A stretch of 64,000 nucleotides of DNA. Source: Micromonospora noduli (lineage in GTDB: Bacteria; Actinomycetota; Actinomycetes; Mycobacteriales; Micromonosporaceae). The position numbers and the translations under genes are program-made. Position 1 is the stretch's first letter; the number at the start of each line of letters is the position of its first letter. The notes under the pieces were generated by a model that did no database searches, was not told where the DNA came from, and saw only the letters and a program-made list of their open reading frames with translations. Where the stretch lies: contig NZ_PYAK01000007.1 in the NCBI RefSeq assembly GCF_003264365.1, positions 124,001 to 188,000 of the forward strand, in the 5' to 3' direction. Positions 38,567-46,800 of this stretch are shown here, piece by piece.

Positions 38567-40564
38567 GTGGGTGACATGCTGTGGACGCCGCCGGCGGACG
38601 TACGTGAGCGGTCCCGGATCGGCGCCTACCTGCGCTGGCTGCGGGAGCACCGCGGGTTGGACTTCGCCGACTACGACGCGCTGTGGCGCTGGTCCACCAC
38701 CGATCTGGACGGGTTCTGGCGCTCGATCTGGGACCACTTCGAGGTGATCGCGCACACCCCGCCGACCGCCACCCTGGCCGAGCGGGGAATGCCCGGCGCC
38801 CGTTGGTTCCCCGACGCCACGCTCAACTACGCGGAGAACGTGCTGCGGATGCCGGGGCGGGCCGACGACGACCCGGTGGTGATCTCCCACGGGCAGACCC
38901 GCCCGCCTGTCACGTTGACCGCCGGTGAGCTGCGCGAGCAGGTCCGCCGGGTGTCGGCCGGGCTGCGCCGGCTCGGCGTCACCGCCGGTGACCGGGTGGC
39001 GGCGTACGCCCCGAACATCGCCGAGACGTACGTCCTGCTGCTGGCCACCGCCAGCCTGGGCGCGATCTTCTCGTCCTGCGCGCCCGAGTTCGGCACCCGT
39101 AGCGTCACCGACCGTTGGCAGCAGATCGAACCGACGGTGCTGGTCGCCGTGGACGGCTACCGGTACGGCGACAAGCCGGTGGACCGGCGTGCCGAGGTCG
39201 CCGCGATCCGGGCCGCCCTGCCGTCGCTGCGCCACACCGTCAGCATCGGCTACCTCGACCCGACGGGACCCGCCCCCGAGGGCGCGCTGGGCTGGGCCGA
39301 GCTGGCCGCACCCACCGTCGAGCCGTTGACGTTCACGCCGGTGCCGTTCGACCACCCGCTCTACGTGCTGTACTCCTCGGGCACCACCGGGCTGCCGAAG
39401 CCGATCGTGCACGGCCACGGCGGCATCCTGCTGGAGCACCTGAAGATGCTCGCCCTGCACCACGATCTGGGCCCGGCCGACCGGTTCTTCTGGTTCACCA
39501 CCACCGGCTGGATGATGTGGAACTTCCTGGTCTCCGGCCCGGCGGTGGGGGCGGCCATCGTCCTCTTCGACGGCAACCCCGGGGTCCGGGCGGAGCCCGG
39601 CCGGCCGGCTGAGCCTGACCTCGGCGGGCTGTGGCGGCTGGCGGCGGAGACCGGTACGACGTACTTCGGTACCTCCGCGCCGTATCTGCTGGCCTGCCGT
39701 AAGGCCGGGTTGGTCCCCCGGGAGGTCGCCGACCTGTCGGCGCTGCGCGGAGTGGGTTCCACCGGTGCGCCACTGCCCGCCGAGGGCTTCCGCTGGGTGT
39801 ACGAGACCGTCGGCGACCACGTCCAGCTCCAGTCGCTCTCCGGTGGCACCGACGTGTGCACCGGTTTCGTCGGCGGGGTGCCGCTGCTGCCGGTGTACGC
39901 CGGTGAGATCGCCTGCCGGGCGTTGGGCGCCAAGGTGGAGGCCCGTTCCGCGGACGGCACGCCGGTCATCGGCGAGCTCGGCGAGCTGGTGATCACCGAA
40001 CCGATGCCGAGCATGCCGGTGGGCTTCTGGAACGATCCGGACGGCACCCGTTACGCGGAGGCGTACTTCGACGTCTACCCGGGCGTCTGGCGGCACGGTG
40101 ACTGGATCACCATCAACGAGCGGGGTGGCTGTGTGATCACCGGCCGCTCCGACGCCACCCTCAACCGCGGTGGGGTGCGCCTCGGCACCGCCGAGTTCTA
40201 CTCGGTAGTGGAAGGGCTCGACGAGGTGCTCGACTCGGTCGTCGTGCACCTGGAGGACGACGAGGGCGGCGCAGGTGAGCTGCTGCTCTTCGTGGTGCTG
40301 GCCGAGGGCCTGGAGCTGGACGACCCGATGCGCGCGAAGATCTGCCGTGAACTGCGCACGGCGCTCTCACCCCGGCACGTGCCCGACGAGATCCACCAGG
40401 TGCGTTCGGTGCCCCGCACCCTCTCGGCGAAGAAGCTGGAGGTGCCGGTCAAGAAGATCCTCACCGGCACCCCGGTCGACCAGGCGGCGGCCAAGGGTGC
40501 CCTGGTCAACCCCGAGTCCCTCACCGCCTTCGCCGCCCTGGCCCAGTCCCGTACGACGTCCTGA
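38567..40564 (+). CDS. Acetoacetyl-CoA synthetase
   Basis: The enzyme activates acetoacetate to acetoacetyl-CoA with ATP. The 665-residue length and the start MLWTPPADVRERSRIGAYLRWL are typical of the family, followed by DYDALWRWSTTDLDGFWRSIWDHF. The AMP-binding motif YSSGTTGLPKPIVHGHGG, the acetyl-CoA-synthetase-like FFWFTTTGWMMWNFLVSG, QSLSGGTDVCTGF and the C-terminal GRSDATLNRGGVRLGTAEFY are all present. The catalytic Lys lies in SAKKLEVPVKKIL. I use GTG 38567 (GGAGGG upstream); ATG 38576 is a close alternative. The hairpin at 40572-40652 follows at once. Confidence 0.9.
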   Translation: MGDMLWTPPADVRERSRIGAYLRWLREHRGLDFADYDALWRWSTTDLDGFWRSIWDHFEVIAHTPPTATLAERGMPGARWFPDATLNYAENVLRMPGRADDDPVVISHGQTRPPVTLTAGELREQVRRVSAGLRRLGVTAGDRVAAYAPNIAETYVLLLATASLGAIFSSCAPEFGTRSVTDRWQQIEPTVLVAVDGYRYGDKPVDRRAEVAAIRAALPSLRHTVSIGYLDPTGPAPEGALGWAELAAPTVEPLTFTPVPFDHPLYVLYSSGTTGLPKPIVHGHGGILLEHLKMLALHHDLGPADRFFWFTTTGWMMWNFLVSGPAVGAAIVLFDGNPGVRAEPGRPAEPDLGGLWRLAAETGTTYFGTSAPYLLACRKAGLVPREVADLSALRGVGSTGAPLPAEGFRWVYETVGDHVQLQSLSGGTDVCTGFVGGVPLLPVYAGEIACRALGAKVEARSADGTPVIGELGELVITEPMPSMPVGFWNDPDGTRYAEAYFDVYPGVWRHGDWITINERGGCVITGRSDATLNRGGVRLGTAEFYSVVEGLDEVLDSVVVHLEDDEGGAGELLLFVVLAEGLELDDPMRAKICRELRTALSPRHVPDEIHQVRSVPRTLSAKKLEVPVKKILTGTPVDQAAAKGALVNPESLTAFAALAQSRTTS

Positions 40565-40571
40565 CCCCTTT

Positions 40572-40652
40572 CCCCGGCGATCTTGCACTTTCTGTCCCGA
40601 CTTGAGGGGCATCCCACCCATTTCGACAACCGAAACTGCAAGATCGCCGGGG
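40572..40652. repeat. Intergenic inverted repeat (copy 2 of the GATCTTGCACTT family)
   Basis: Arms at 40572-40592 and 40632-40652 pair over 21 bases with one mismatch around a 39-base loop. The core GCGATCTTGCACTT is the same as in copy 1 (607-679). It lies between convergent gene ends and probably terminates both. Confidence 0.8.
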
Positions 40653-40677
40653 TGGGGCGGGGTGGAACGGCGGGTGG

Positions 40678-41367
40678 TTAGGGGAGGGAGTGCGTGACTC
40701 TCTCGGTGGCCAGCCTGTCGGCCAGGCGGGCGGGGTCCTGATTGGCGCAGAGGACCACGGTGGCGGCCCGGGTCAGCGGGGCCAGCAGCCAGTCGACCGG
40801 GTCGGGGTGCCGGGCGGCGTCGATGAGGACCCGAGCGCCGGGAAGGATGCCCAACTCGGTGGCGCGGGCCTCGGCGCGACCCAGCAGGTGCGCGTCGGTG
40901 GGGCCAGGGCCGGATTGCGGCGTGAAGTGGTCACCGTGTGCGCGTACCTCGACGACGTAGTCGGCGAACCCGGGCGGCACCTGCCGAAGCGGGGCGGCGA
41001 GCGGGGCCAGCCCGAGGGCGTACCGCTCGTCGGCGGACCAGGACTGCGCCTCGTCGAACTGGTCGACGGCGGCGAAGAGCACCCCCACGTCGCCCGGCGT
41101 GTCGACGACGCTCAGCTTGGCCGACCAGCAGGCCAGCAGCACCGCAGCGGTCTGCCAGTGTGGCGGCAGCAGCACGCCGGCCGGGGTGCCCGGCGCGAGG
41201 CCGACCTCGTCGACCAGGAGGTTGGCGGTCTTCGCCACCCAGTTCGCCAAGGTGACGCCGGAAAGTTCGGTGCGGTCGCCGGTGGCGTCGTCGTACCAGG
41301 TGAGCAGCGGTCGGGTCGGGTCGGTCGCGATCGCGTCGGCGAACACCCGGGCAATGTTGTCGGCCAT
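40678..41367 (-). CDS. TIGR03089 family protein (AMP-binding-like, truncated)
   Basis: The 229-residue protein starts MADNIARVFADAIATDPTRPLLTWYDDATGDRTELSG and looks like the N-terminal part of an acyl-CoA synthetase (ANWVAKTANLLVDEVGLAPGTPAGVLLPPHWQTAAVLLACW). It lacks the ATP-binding TSGTTGxPKG loop and the C-terminal domain, so it is unlikely to be a working ligase. TIGR03089 proteins with this form occur throughout actinobacteria near mannose and F420 genes; their role is not known to me. ATG 41367 is chosen; an upstream in-frame start at 41415 would add 16 unrelated residues. It is divergent from the glycosyltransferase gene. Confidence 0.8.
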   Translation of the reverse strand: MADNIARVFADAIATDPTRPLLTWYDDATGDRTELSGVTLANWVAKTANLLVDEVGLAPGTPAGVLLPPHWQTAAVLLACWSAKLSVVDTPGDVGVLFAAVDQFDEAQSWSADERYALGLAPLAAPLRQVPPGFADYVVEVRAHGDHFTPQSGPGPTDAHLLGRAEARATELGILPGARVLIDAARHPDPVDWLLAPLTRAATVVLCANQDPARLADRLATERVTHSLP

Positions 41368-41520
41368 CGGCGCGAACGATACGCCAGTGCGGGCCGTACT
41401 CGATGACGATGACAAGTCGGCGTACCGTCGGGTCGCAGTCAGCGTCGGCCCCGCGCCCCGGCGTAGGCTTTACCCCCGGAGTGTTGTTCCCCACAGCCCG
41501 CCAGTACAAGGAGTCGCCCC

Positions 41521-42666
41521 GTGACCGCCGGTCGCCCGCCCCGCGTGCTCATCGACGCCACGAGTGTCCCCACCGACCGTGGTGGTGTCGGTCGATACGT
41601 CGACGGTCTGCTCGGTGCCCTCGGCAAGGTGTGCGGGTCGGGGGTGGAACTGGCGGTGGTCAGTCTCCGCACCGATCTGGAGCGTTACACCCGCATGCTG
41701 CCCGGCGCGGAGATCATCCCGGCCCCGGCCGCCGTGGCGCACCGCCCGGCCCGGCTCGCCTGGGAGCAGACCGGCCTGCCGCTGCTCGCCCAGCAGGTGG
41801 GCGCAGAGGTGCTGCACTCGCCCTTCTACACCTGCCCGCTGCGGGCCGGGTGTCCGGTCACGGTCACCGTGCACGATGCGACGTTCTTCACCGAGCCGGA
41901 GCATTACGACAAGTCGCGCCGCACGTTCTTCCGCAGCGCCATCAAGACCTCGTTGCGCCGCGCCGACCGGGTGATCGTGCCGAGCAAGGCCACCCGGGAC
42001 GAGCTGATCCGGCTGCTCGACGCCGACCCGACGCGGATCGACGTGGCCTACCACGGCGTCGACCAGGCTGCCTTCCACGCTCCCACCGAGGAGGAGAAGG
42101 CCCGGGTACGCGCCCGTCTGGGGCTGGGCAACAGCAGCTACGTCGCCTTCCTCGGTGCCAAGGAGCCCCGCAAGAACGTGCCCAACCTGATCCGTGGGTG
42201 GGCGCGGGCCGTGGCTGACCGGGTCGATCCGCCGGCCCTGGTGATCGCCGGTGGGCAGGGGCACGACGAAGACATCGACCGGGCGGTGGCCGAGGTGCCG
42301 TCGCACCTGCGTCTGCTGCGCCCCGGCTACCTGCGCTACGCCGACCTGCCGGGTTTCCTCGGCGGTGCCCTGGTCGCCGCGTACCCGTCCTACGGCGAGG
42401 GGTTCGGTCTGCCGATCCTGGAGGCGATGGCGTGCGCCGCCCCGGTGCTGACCACGCCCCGGCTCTCGCTGCCCGAGGTGGGCGGCGACGCGGTCGCGTA
42501 CACCTCCGAGGACCCGGAGCAGATCGGCACCGACCTGGCCGCCCTGCTCGACGACGAGCAGCGGCGGCTCTCGCTGGCGAAGGCGGGGTTCGACCGGGCC
42601 AAGGAGTTCACCTGGGAGTCCAGCGCCGAGGTGCACATCGCGGCGTGGAGCCGCGCCCGTTCCTGA
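41521..42666 (+). CDS. Glycosyltransferase, GT4 family
   Basis: This 381-residue GT-B enzyme probably transfers a hexose, often mannose, from a sugar nucleotide to a lipid or polysaccharide acceptor. The N-terminal domain contains DRGGVGRYVDGLL. The C-terminal domain carries VAFLGAKEPRKNVPNLI and the donor-binding AAYPSYGEGFGLPILEAMACAAPVL, with the E-x7-E pattern of retaining GT4 enzymes. GTG 41521 has AAGGAG about 9 bases upstream. The next gene, a mannose-1-phosphate guanylyltransferase, makes GDP-mannose, so mannose transfer in cell-envelope glycan synthesis is a reasonable inference. Confidence 0.88.
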   Translation: MTAGRPPRVLIDATSVPTDRGGVGRYVDGLLGALGKVCGSGVELAVVSLRTDLERYTRMLPGAEIIPAPAAVAHRPARLAWEQTGLPLLAQQVGAEVLHSPFYTCPLRAGCPVTVTVHDATFFTEPEHYDKSRRTFFRSAIKTSLRRADRVIVPSKATRDELIRLLDADPTRIDVAYHGVDQAAFHAPTEEEKARVRARLGLGNSSYVAFLGAKEPRKNVPNLIRGWARAVADRVDPPALVIAGGQGHDEDIDRAVAEVPSHLRLLRPGYLRYADLPGFLGGALVAAYPSYGEGFGLPILEAMACAAPVLTTPRLSLPEVGGDAVAYTSEDPEQIGTDLAALLDDEQRRLSLAKAGFDRAKEFTWESSAEVHIAAWSRARS

Positions 42667-42728
42667 TCCTCCACGCACTGCGGGTGACCCGTGCCACTTT
42701 GGGCAGGTACGTCGGGCATGATGTGCGG

Positions 42729-43820
42729 ATGCTCTATGCGGTCATTCCGGCCGGTGGCAGTGGCACGAGGTTGTGGCCGTTGTCCCGCGCTGGCCATCCC
42801 AAGTTCCTCCACCCGCTGACCGGCACCAGCGCCTCGCTGCTGCAGGCGACCGTGGAACGGCTCGCGCCGCTGACCACACCGGATCGGACCCTTGTGGTCA
42901 CCGGTGCCGCGCACGTCGCGGCGGTGGCACGGCAGCTGACCGTGCTGCCGGAGGAGAACATCCTGGTCGAGCCCTCCCCCCGGGATTCCTGCGCGGCGAT
43001 CGCGTTGGCCGCCGCGGTGATCGCGACGCGTGACCCGAACGCGGTGATGGGCAGCTTCGCGGCCGACCACCTGATCCGCGACACGGACAGCTGGGTCTGC
43101 ACGGTCCAGGAGGCGGTCCGCGGGGCCGAGCAGGGCCTGCTGATGACCGTCGGGATCACTCCGACCCGTGCGGAGACCGGCTACGGCTACCTGGAGACCG
43201 GCGATCCGACCGAGGGTGTGCCGTGGCGGCAGGTGGCCGAGTTCAAGGAGAAGCCGGCCGCCGAGGTCGCCGAGGCGTACGTCCGTTCGGGCCGGCACCT
43301 GTGGAACGCGAGCATGTTCGTGTGGCGGGTGGACGTCTTCCTCGCCGAGCTGGCCCGCCAGCAGCCGGCGCTGCACGCCGGCGTCGCCGCGATCGCCGCC
43401 GCCTGGGGCACCCCGGAGCAGGACGACGTCCTGGGCGCGATCTGGCCGACCCTGCCGAAGATCTCCGTCGACTACGCGGTGATGGAGGGCGCGGCCACGG
43501 CGGGTCGGGTCGCGACGGTGCCGGGCGACTTCGGCTGGAACGACGTCGGTGACTTCCACACCCTGGGCGATGTGCTGCCGACCGACGACGCCGGCAACGT
43601 GGTGCTCGGCACGGAGGCCAAGCCGGGCGTGCTGCTGCGGGACAGCAGCAATCTCGTGGTCGTGCCGCAGTCGGGTCGGTTGGTGGCCGTCCTCGGCCTG
43701 CGCGACCTGATCGTGGTGGACACCCCGGACGCGGTGCTGGTCTGCCCGCGCGACCGGGCGCAGGACGTCAAGACCCTGGTCGACGAGCTCAAGGAGCGAG
43801 GCGAAGAGGGCTACGTCTGA
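42729..43820 (+). CDS. manC: Mannose-1-phosphate guanylyltransferase
   Basis: The enzyme makes GDP-mannose from GTP and mannose 1-phosphate. The 363-residue protein starts MLYAVIPAGGSGTRLWPLSR, the nucleotide-binding signature, and continues with HPKFLHPL, FAADHLI, the substrate motif FKEKP, WNASMFVWR and FGWNDVGDF. It lacks the C-terminal isomerase domain of bifunctional enzymes. ATG 42729 is fixed by the signature. The end overlaps the convergent Nudix gene by 32 bases. Its position beside fbi genes and a glycosyltransferase matches the actinobacterial mannose/F420 region, including the M. tuberculosis gene named manB. Confidence 0.93.
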   Translation: MLYAVIPAGGSGTRLWPLSRAGHPKFLHPLTGTSASLLQATVERLAPLTTPDRTLVVTGAAHVAAVARQLTVLPEENILVEPSPRDSCAAIALAAAVIATRDPNAVMGSFAADHLIRDTDSWVCTVQEAVRGAEQGLLMTVGITPTRAETGYGYLETGDPTEGVPWRQVAEFKEKPAAEVAEAYVRSGRHLWNASMFVWRVDVFLAELARQQPALHAGVAAIAAAWGTPEQDDVLGAIWPTLPKISVDYAVMEGAATAGRVATVPGDFGWNDVGDFHTLGDVLPTDDAGNVVLGTEAKPGVLLRDSSNLVVVPQSGRLVAVLGLRDLIVVDTPDAVLVCPRDRAQDVKTLVDELKERGEEGYV

Positions 43821-44406
43821 GGGCGGCCAGGGCCGGTGCGACCAGTTGGACGGTCCCGCCGGCCAGCGGCTCGGGCAGCTGGTCCGGTGGGAACCAGCCC
43901 AGCTCCTCGGCCTCGTCGCTGACCTGCTCCACCGCCGAGGGCGGGGCGATCACCGCGAACCGGACATCGTGGTGCGCCGAGCCGCCCTGACACTGCACCT
44001 GGTGCACGTCCACGTCGATCGGCACCGGGTCGATGCGCAGGCCGGCGATCCCGGACTCCTCGGTGGCCTCGCGCAGCGCGGCGGCGACCAGGGTCTGGTC
44101 GACCGGCTCGCAGTGCCCGCCGAGCTGCACCCAACGCCCGAACTTGACGTGCAGGCAGAGCAGCACCCGGGAGCCGGTGGAGTCCAGCACCAACGCGCTG
44201 GCGGTGACGTGCCCGGGCCGGTGCTGCCGGCTCATCGCGACCGGGCCGGCGGCGAGCAGCGCGAGTGTCCGGTCACGCGCGCTGGCCGCGTCCGGGCTGG
44301 TGGGCTGCCAGCCCTCCAGCAACGCGGTGGCGTCGGCGTGCAGCGCCTTGTACGTCTCGGGGTCGGTCGTCTGGGCGGTCGGGCCGGTGATCACGGTGTC
44401 GGGCAC
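43789..44406 (-). CDS. Nudix hydrolase
   Basis: Nudix enzymes cleave nucleoside diphosphates linked to other groups. The 205-residue protein has a Nudix box GGHCEPVDQTLVAAALREATEESGI, whose REATEESGI part holds the metal-binding Glu residues. The usual first acidic residue of the box appears as Asp-Gln, a small deviation. The N-terminal 60 residues are helical (LHADATALLEGW, DRTLALLAAG). The substrate is unknown. The start at 44406 lies 39 bases from the divergent unknown gene, so their promoters overlap. The 3' end overlaps manC. Confidence 0.85.
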   Translation of the reverse strand: MPDTVITGPTAQTTDPETYKALHADATALLEGWQPTSPDAASARDRTLALLAAGPVAMSRQHRPGHVTASALVLDSTGSRVLLCLHVKFGRWVQLGGHCEPVDQTLVAAALREATEESGIAGLRIDPVPIDVDVHQVQCQGGSAHHDVRFAVIAPPSAVEQVSDEAEELGWFPPDQLPEPLAGGTVQLVAPALAALRRSPLRLAP

Positions 44407-44445
44407 CCCGCCACTGTACGAGCGTGTGCTCCGTACGCTGGCTCA

Positions 44446-45492
44446 GTGACCCTGCGACTCGTCGAATTCGTGGTGGCCGGTAACGAGGCCAGCGATCTGT
44501 TGCCGGTGCGGTCGGCGGCGCTGCTGCGCGCGTACGGTGCCCGGCGAGGCTTCTGGACGGTGCTGGACGAGGGGCCGGTGGAGCGCTGCCTCGCGCTGCT
44601 GCTGGAGCGCGACGACGGGGAGTGGACGGCAGTGCACGTGCTGGCGGATGCCGGTGTGGAGAACGGGCGAACCGAGGACGGTGAGGCGCTCGCCCACCAC
44701 GACGGCTGGGTGTACGTCTTCGGCTCCCACTTCGGCTCGAAGACCGGCCCGCTGCGACCTCGGCGCGCCTTCGTGGCCCGCTTCCGCGAGGACGACGCGG
44801 CGGCCGGGCCGGTGCCGGTGCACGTGGTGCGCAACTCGTTTCGACTGCACCGGGCTGTGAACGATGCTCTCGCCGCGTCGCCGTTGACCCTCCTGCCGGC
44901 GGGGGAACGGGTGCGGGAACGGTTCATCGTGGAGACGCTGGCCCGGGGGACCATCCGGGAGAAGAGCTGGGTGAGCCGGTTGGCCCCGGACGACCTGCCG
45001 TTGAACGTGGAGGCGGCGGCGTTCACCCCGGCTGGGACGGTGCTGCTCGGGCTGCGTTTTCCGGTCACCGACGCCGGTGAGCCGATCCTGGTCGAGGTGG
45101 CCGGTGTGCCGGGCATGTTCAGCGCCGAGCGGGCGTGGCCGCGGGCGTTGGGCGCGTACGTGTTGACCGGGGTCACCCCGCCGGGGCAGCTGACCGGCTT
45201 CCGCGCGATCACCCCGACTGTGGACGGCGGGTACGCGGCCGTGATCGGCTCGATCGACGCGCTGGGCAAGGGGTCGGTCCTGCTCGACGAGCATCCCGGT
45301 GGGGGTGAGGTCACCTCCCGGCACGTCCGCTTCCGGCTTGCCGGTGGCGGGGAGGGCGACGGGCGGCGGCTGGTGGGGGAGCACGTGGCGGACCTGGCCC
45401 CGTTCCACCACGTCGAGGGGGTGGCGGAGCTGGACGGACTGTCGTTCTACGTCACGGACGAGGACCATCGGGTCGCGCTCTGGGTCGGCTGA
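44446..45492 (+). CDS. Conserved hypothetical protein, possibly DUF3616-like beta-propeller
   Basis: I do not recognise this 348-residue protein with confidence. It is rich in short beta-strand-like segments separated by turns (WVYVFGSHFGSKTG; LNVEAAAFTPAGTVLLGLRFPV; PILVEVAGVPGMF; YAAVIGSID; VEGVAELDGLSFYVTDEDHRVALWV), which suggests a beta-propeller resembling DUF3616 proteins. There is no signal peptide or membrane segment. GTG 44446 gives VTLRLVEFVVAGNE, and this start fits the 39-bp divergent gap to the Nudix gene. A strong terminator hairpin follows. Confidence 0.55.
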   Translation: MTLRLVEFVVAGNEASDLLPVRSAALLRAYGARRGFWTVLDEGPVERCLALLLERDDGEWTAVHVLADAGVENGRTEDGEALAHHDGWVYVFGSHFGSKTGPLRPRRAFVARFREDDAAAGPVPVHVVRNSFRLHRAVNDALAASPLTLLPAGERVRERFIVETLARGTIREKSWVSRLAPDDLPLNVEAAAFTPAGTVLLGLRFPVTDAGEPILVEVAGVPGMFSAERAWPRALGAYVLTGVTPPGQLTGFRAITPTVDGGYAAVIGSIDALGKGSVLLDEHPGGGEVTSRHVRFRLAGGGEGDGRRLVGEHVADLAPFHHVEGVAELDGLSFYVTDEDHRVALWVG

Positions 45493-45515
45493 GCCGGCGC
45501 GGGAGCGGGATGACC

Positions 45516-45564
45516 GGACGGCACCTCTGCGGAGCAAGGGCCGCAGACCCTCGTGGTGCCGTCC
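45516..45564. terminator. Terminator hairpin after the DUF3616-like gene
   Basis: GGACGGCACC (45516-45525) plus TCTGCGG (45526-45532) pair with CCGCAGA (45541-45547) and GGTGCCGTCC (45555-45564), giving two perfect stacked stems separated by a bulge. It begins 24 bases after the stop codon. Confidence 0.8.
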
Positions 45565-45770
45565 GATCACCGGGGCCTCCCCGGTCCCGGTGCCCCGGCA
45601 GCACGGGCGTCACTGACGCGCGGCGCCGTGTTCGGGCATGGGAAGCATGCCGAACCGGCCCCGGAGGCGTCGAGGTTTTTCAGTCCAGGCTTAAAGATGG
45701 AGATTACTGCCGGCCAGGTAGAGTCGAACGGTCATCCGGCATCCCCCTGCCGGCGACACAGGAGCGCTCC

Positions 45771-46763
45771 ATGCTGAAGATCCACTTTTCTGGGGAGGAC
45801 ATCCTCCGGACCCGGGTGGCGCCGGCGGCGGACCCGGTCTGGGAGCTGGTCCTCAGCCTGCACGTGCTGCGCGGCCGCACCCGCGATCCGCTGACGGCCA
45901 ACTGGCGGCGCAGCGTGGCCCGGGATCTGCGCCAGGACTCCGCCTCCGAGCAGCTCCGCCTGCTTTTCGCGTTGAACCCGCCGCGTGGCTACTTCCCCGA
46001 CTTCCTCACCCCGTACGCCAGCGTCGAGGGCTTCGAGGCCGGGCTGGACGCGCTCCGCCGTACCCCGACCGAGTTGCTGCACCGGGACCTGAGCGTGCTG
46101 GCCGCCGAGAATCAGCTGCCCTCCTCGGCGGCCGCGCTCGCTCGGGGTGAGGTGTCGGCACTGCAGCACCTGGCCGAGTCGATGGAGCAGTACCGGTCGC
46201 TGGCGATCAGCCCGTACTGGAGCCGGATCCAGGCCGCGGTCGCGGCGGACCGCACGCGGCGGGCGCGGGCGCTGCTCGACGGCGGCGTCGAGGGCCTGCT
46301 CACCAGCCTCCGGCCAGCGATGCGCTGGGAGAGCGGGGTGCTGGAGGTCCGCAGCTACCCGCACAGCCGGGAGCTGCACCTGGACGGCCGAGGGCTGCTG
46401 CTGGTGCCGTCGTTCTTCTGCGCGGCCACCCCTGTCGCACTGCTCGACCCGGCGCTGCCACCGGTGCTGGTCTACCCGGTGGACCGGCTGGGGGCGCTGG
46501 TCTCCGCCGACGCCAACGCCGCGTCCGGTGCCGCGCGCGAATCACTCGCCGCGCTGCTGGGTCGCACCAGGGCGGCGGTGTTGCAGGCCACCGACGAGGG
46601 CTGCACCACCGGCGAGGTCGCCCGCCAGCTCAACATCTCACCGGCGGCGGCGAGCCAGCACGCCACTGTGCTGCGCAAAGCTGGTCTGCTGGTCAGCCAC
46701 CGCGAACGCAACAGCGTGCTGCACACGTTGACCCCGCTGGGCCGGGCCATGCTGGACGCGTGA
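45771..46763 (+). CDS. ArsR-type winged-helix transcriptional regulator
   Basis: The 330-residue protein has a long N-terminal region without known motifs that starts MLKIHFSGEDILRTRVAPAADPVWELVLSLHVL, and a C-terminal DNA-binding helix-turn-helix (GEVARQLNISPAAASQHATVLRKAGLLVSHRERNSVLHTLTPLG). This order, sensor-like part first and ArsR-type winged helix last, is common in actinomycetes. ATG 45771 has ACAGGAG upstream. The gene stands alone between a terminator and fbiB; the roughly 280-bp region before it includes that hairpin and probably its own promoter. The target is unknown. Confidence 0.82.
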   Translation: MLKIHFSGEDILRTRVAPAADPVWELVLSLHVLRGRTRDPLTANWRRSVARDLRQDSASEQLRLLFALNPPRGYFPDFLTPYASVEGFEAGLDALRRTPTELLHRDLSVLAAENQLPSSAAALARGEVSALQHLAESMEQYRSLAISPYWSRIQAAVAADRTRRARALLDGGVEGLLTSLRPAMRWESGVLEVRSYPHSRELHLDGRGLLLVPSFFCAATPVALLDPALPPVLVYPVDRLGALVSADANAASGAARESLAALLGRTRAAVLQATDEGCTTGEVARQLNISPAAASQHATVLRKAGLLVSHRERNSVLHTLTPLGRAMLDA

Positions 46764-46800
46764 CCCGGCCGTTCGCCGGCACTACAGGCTGAGGACCGCG

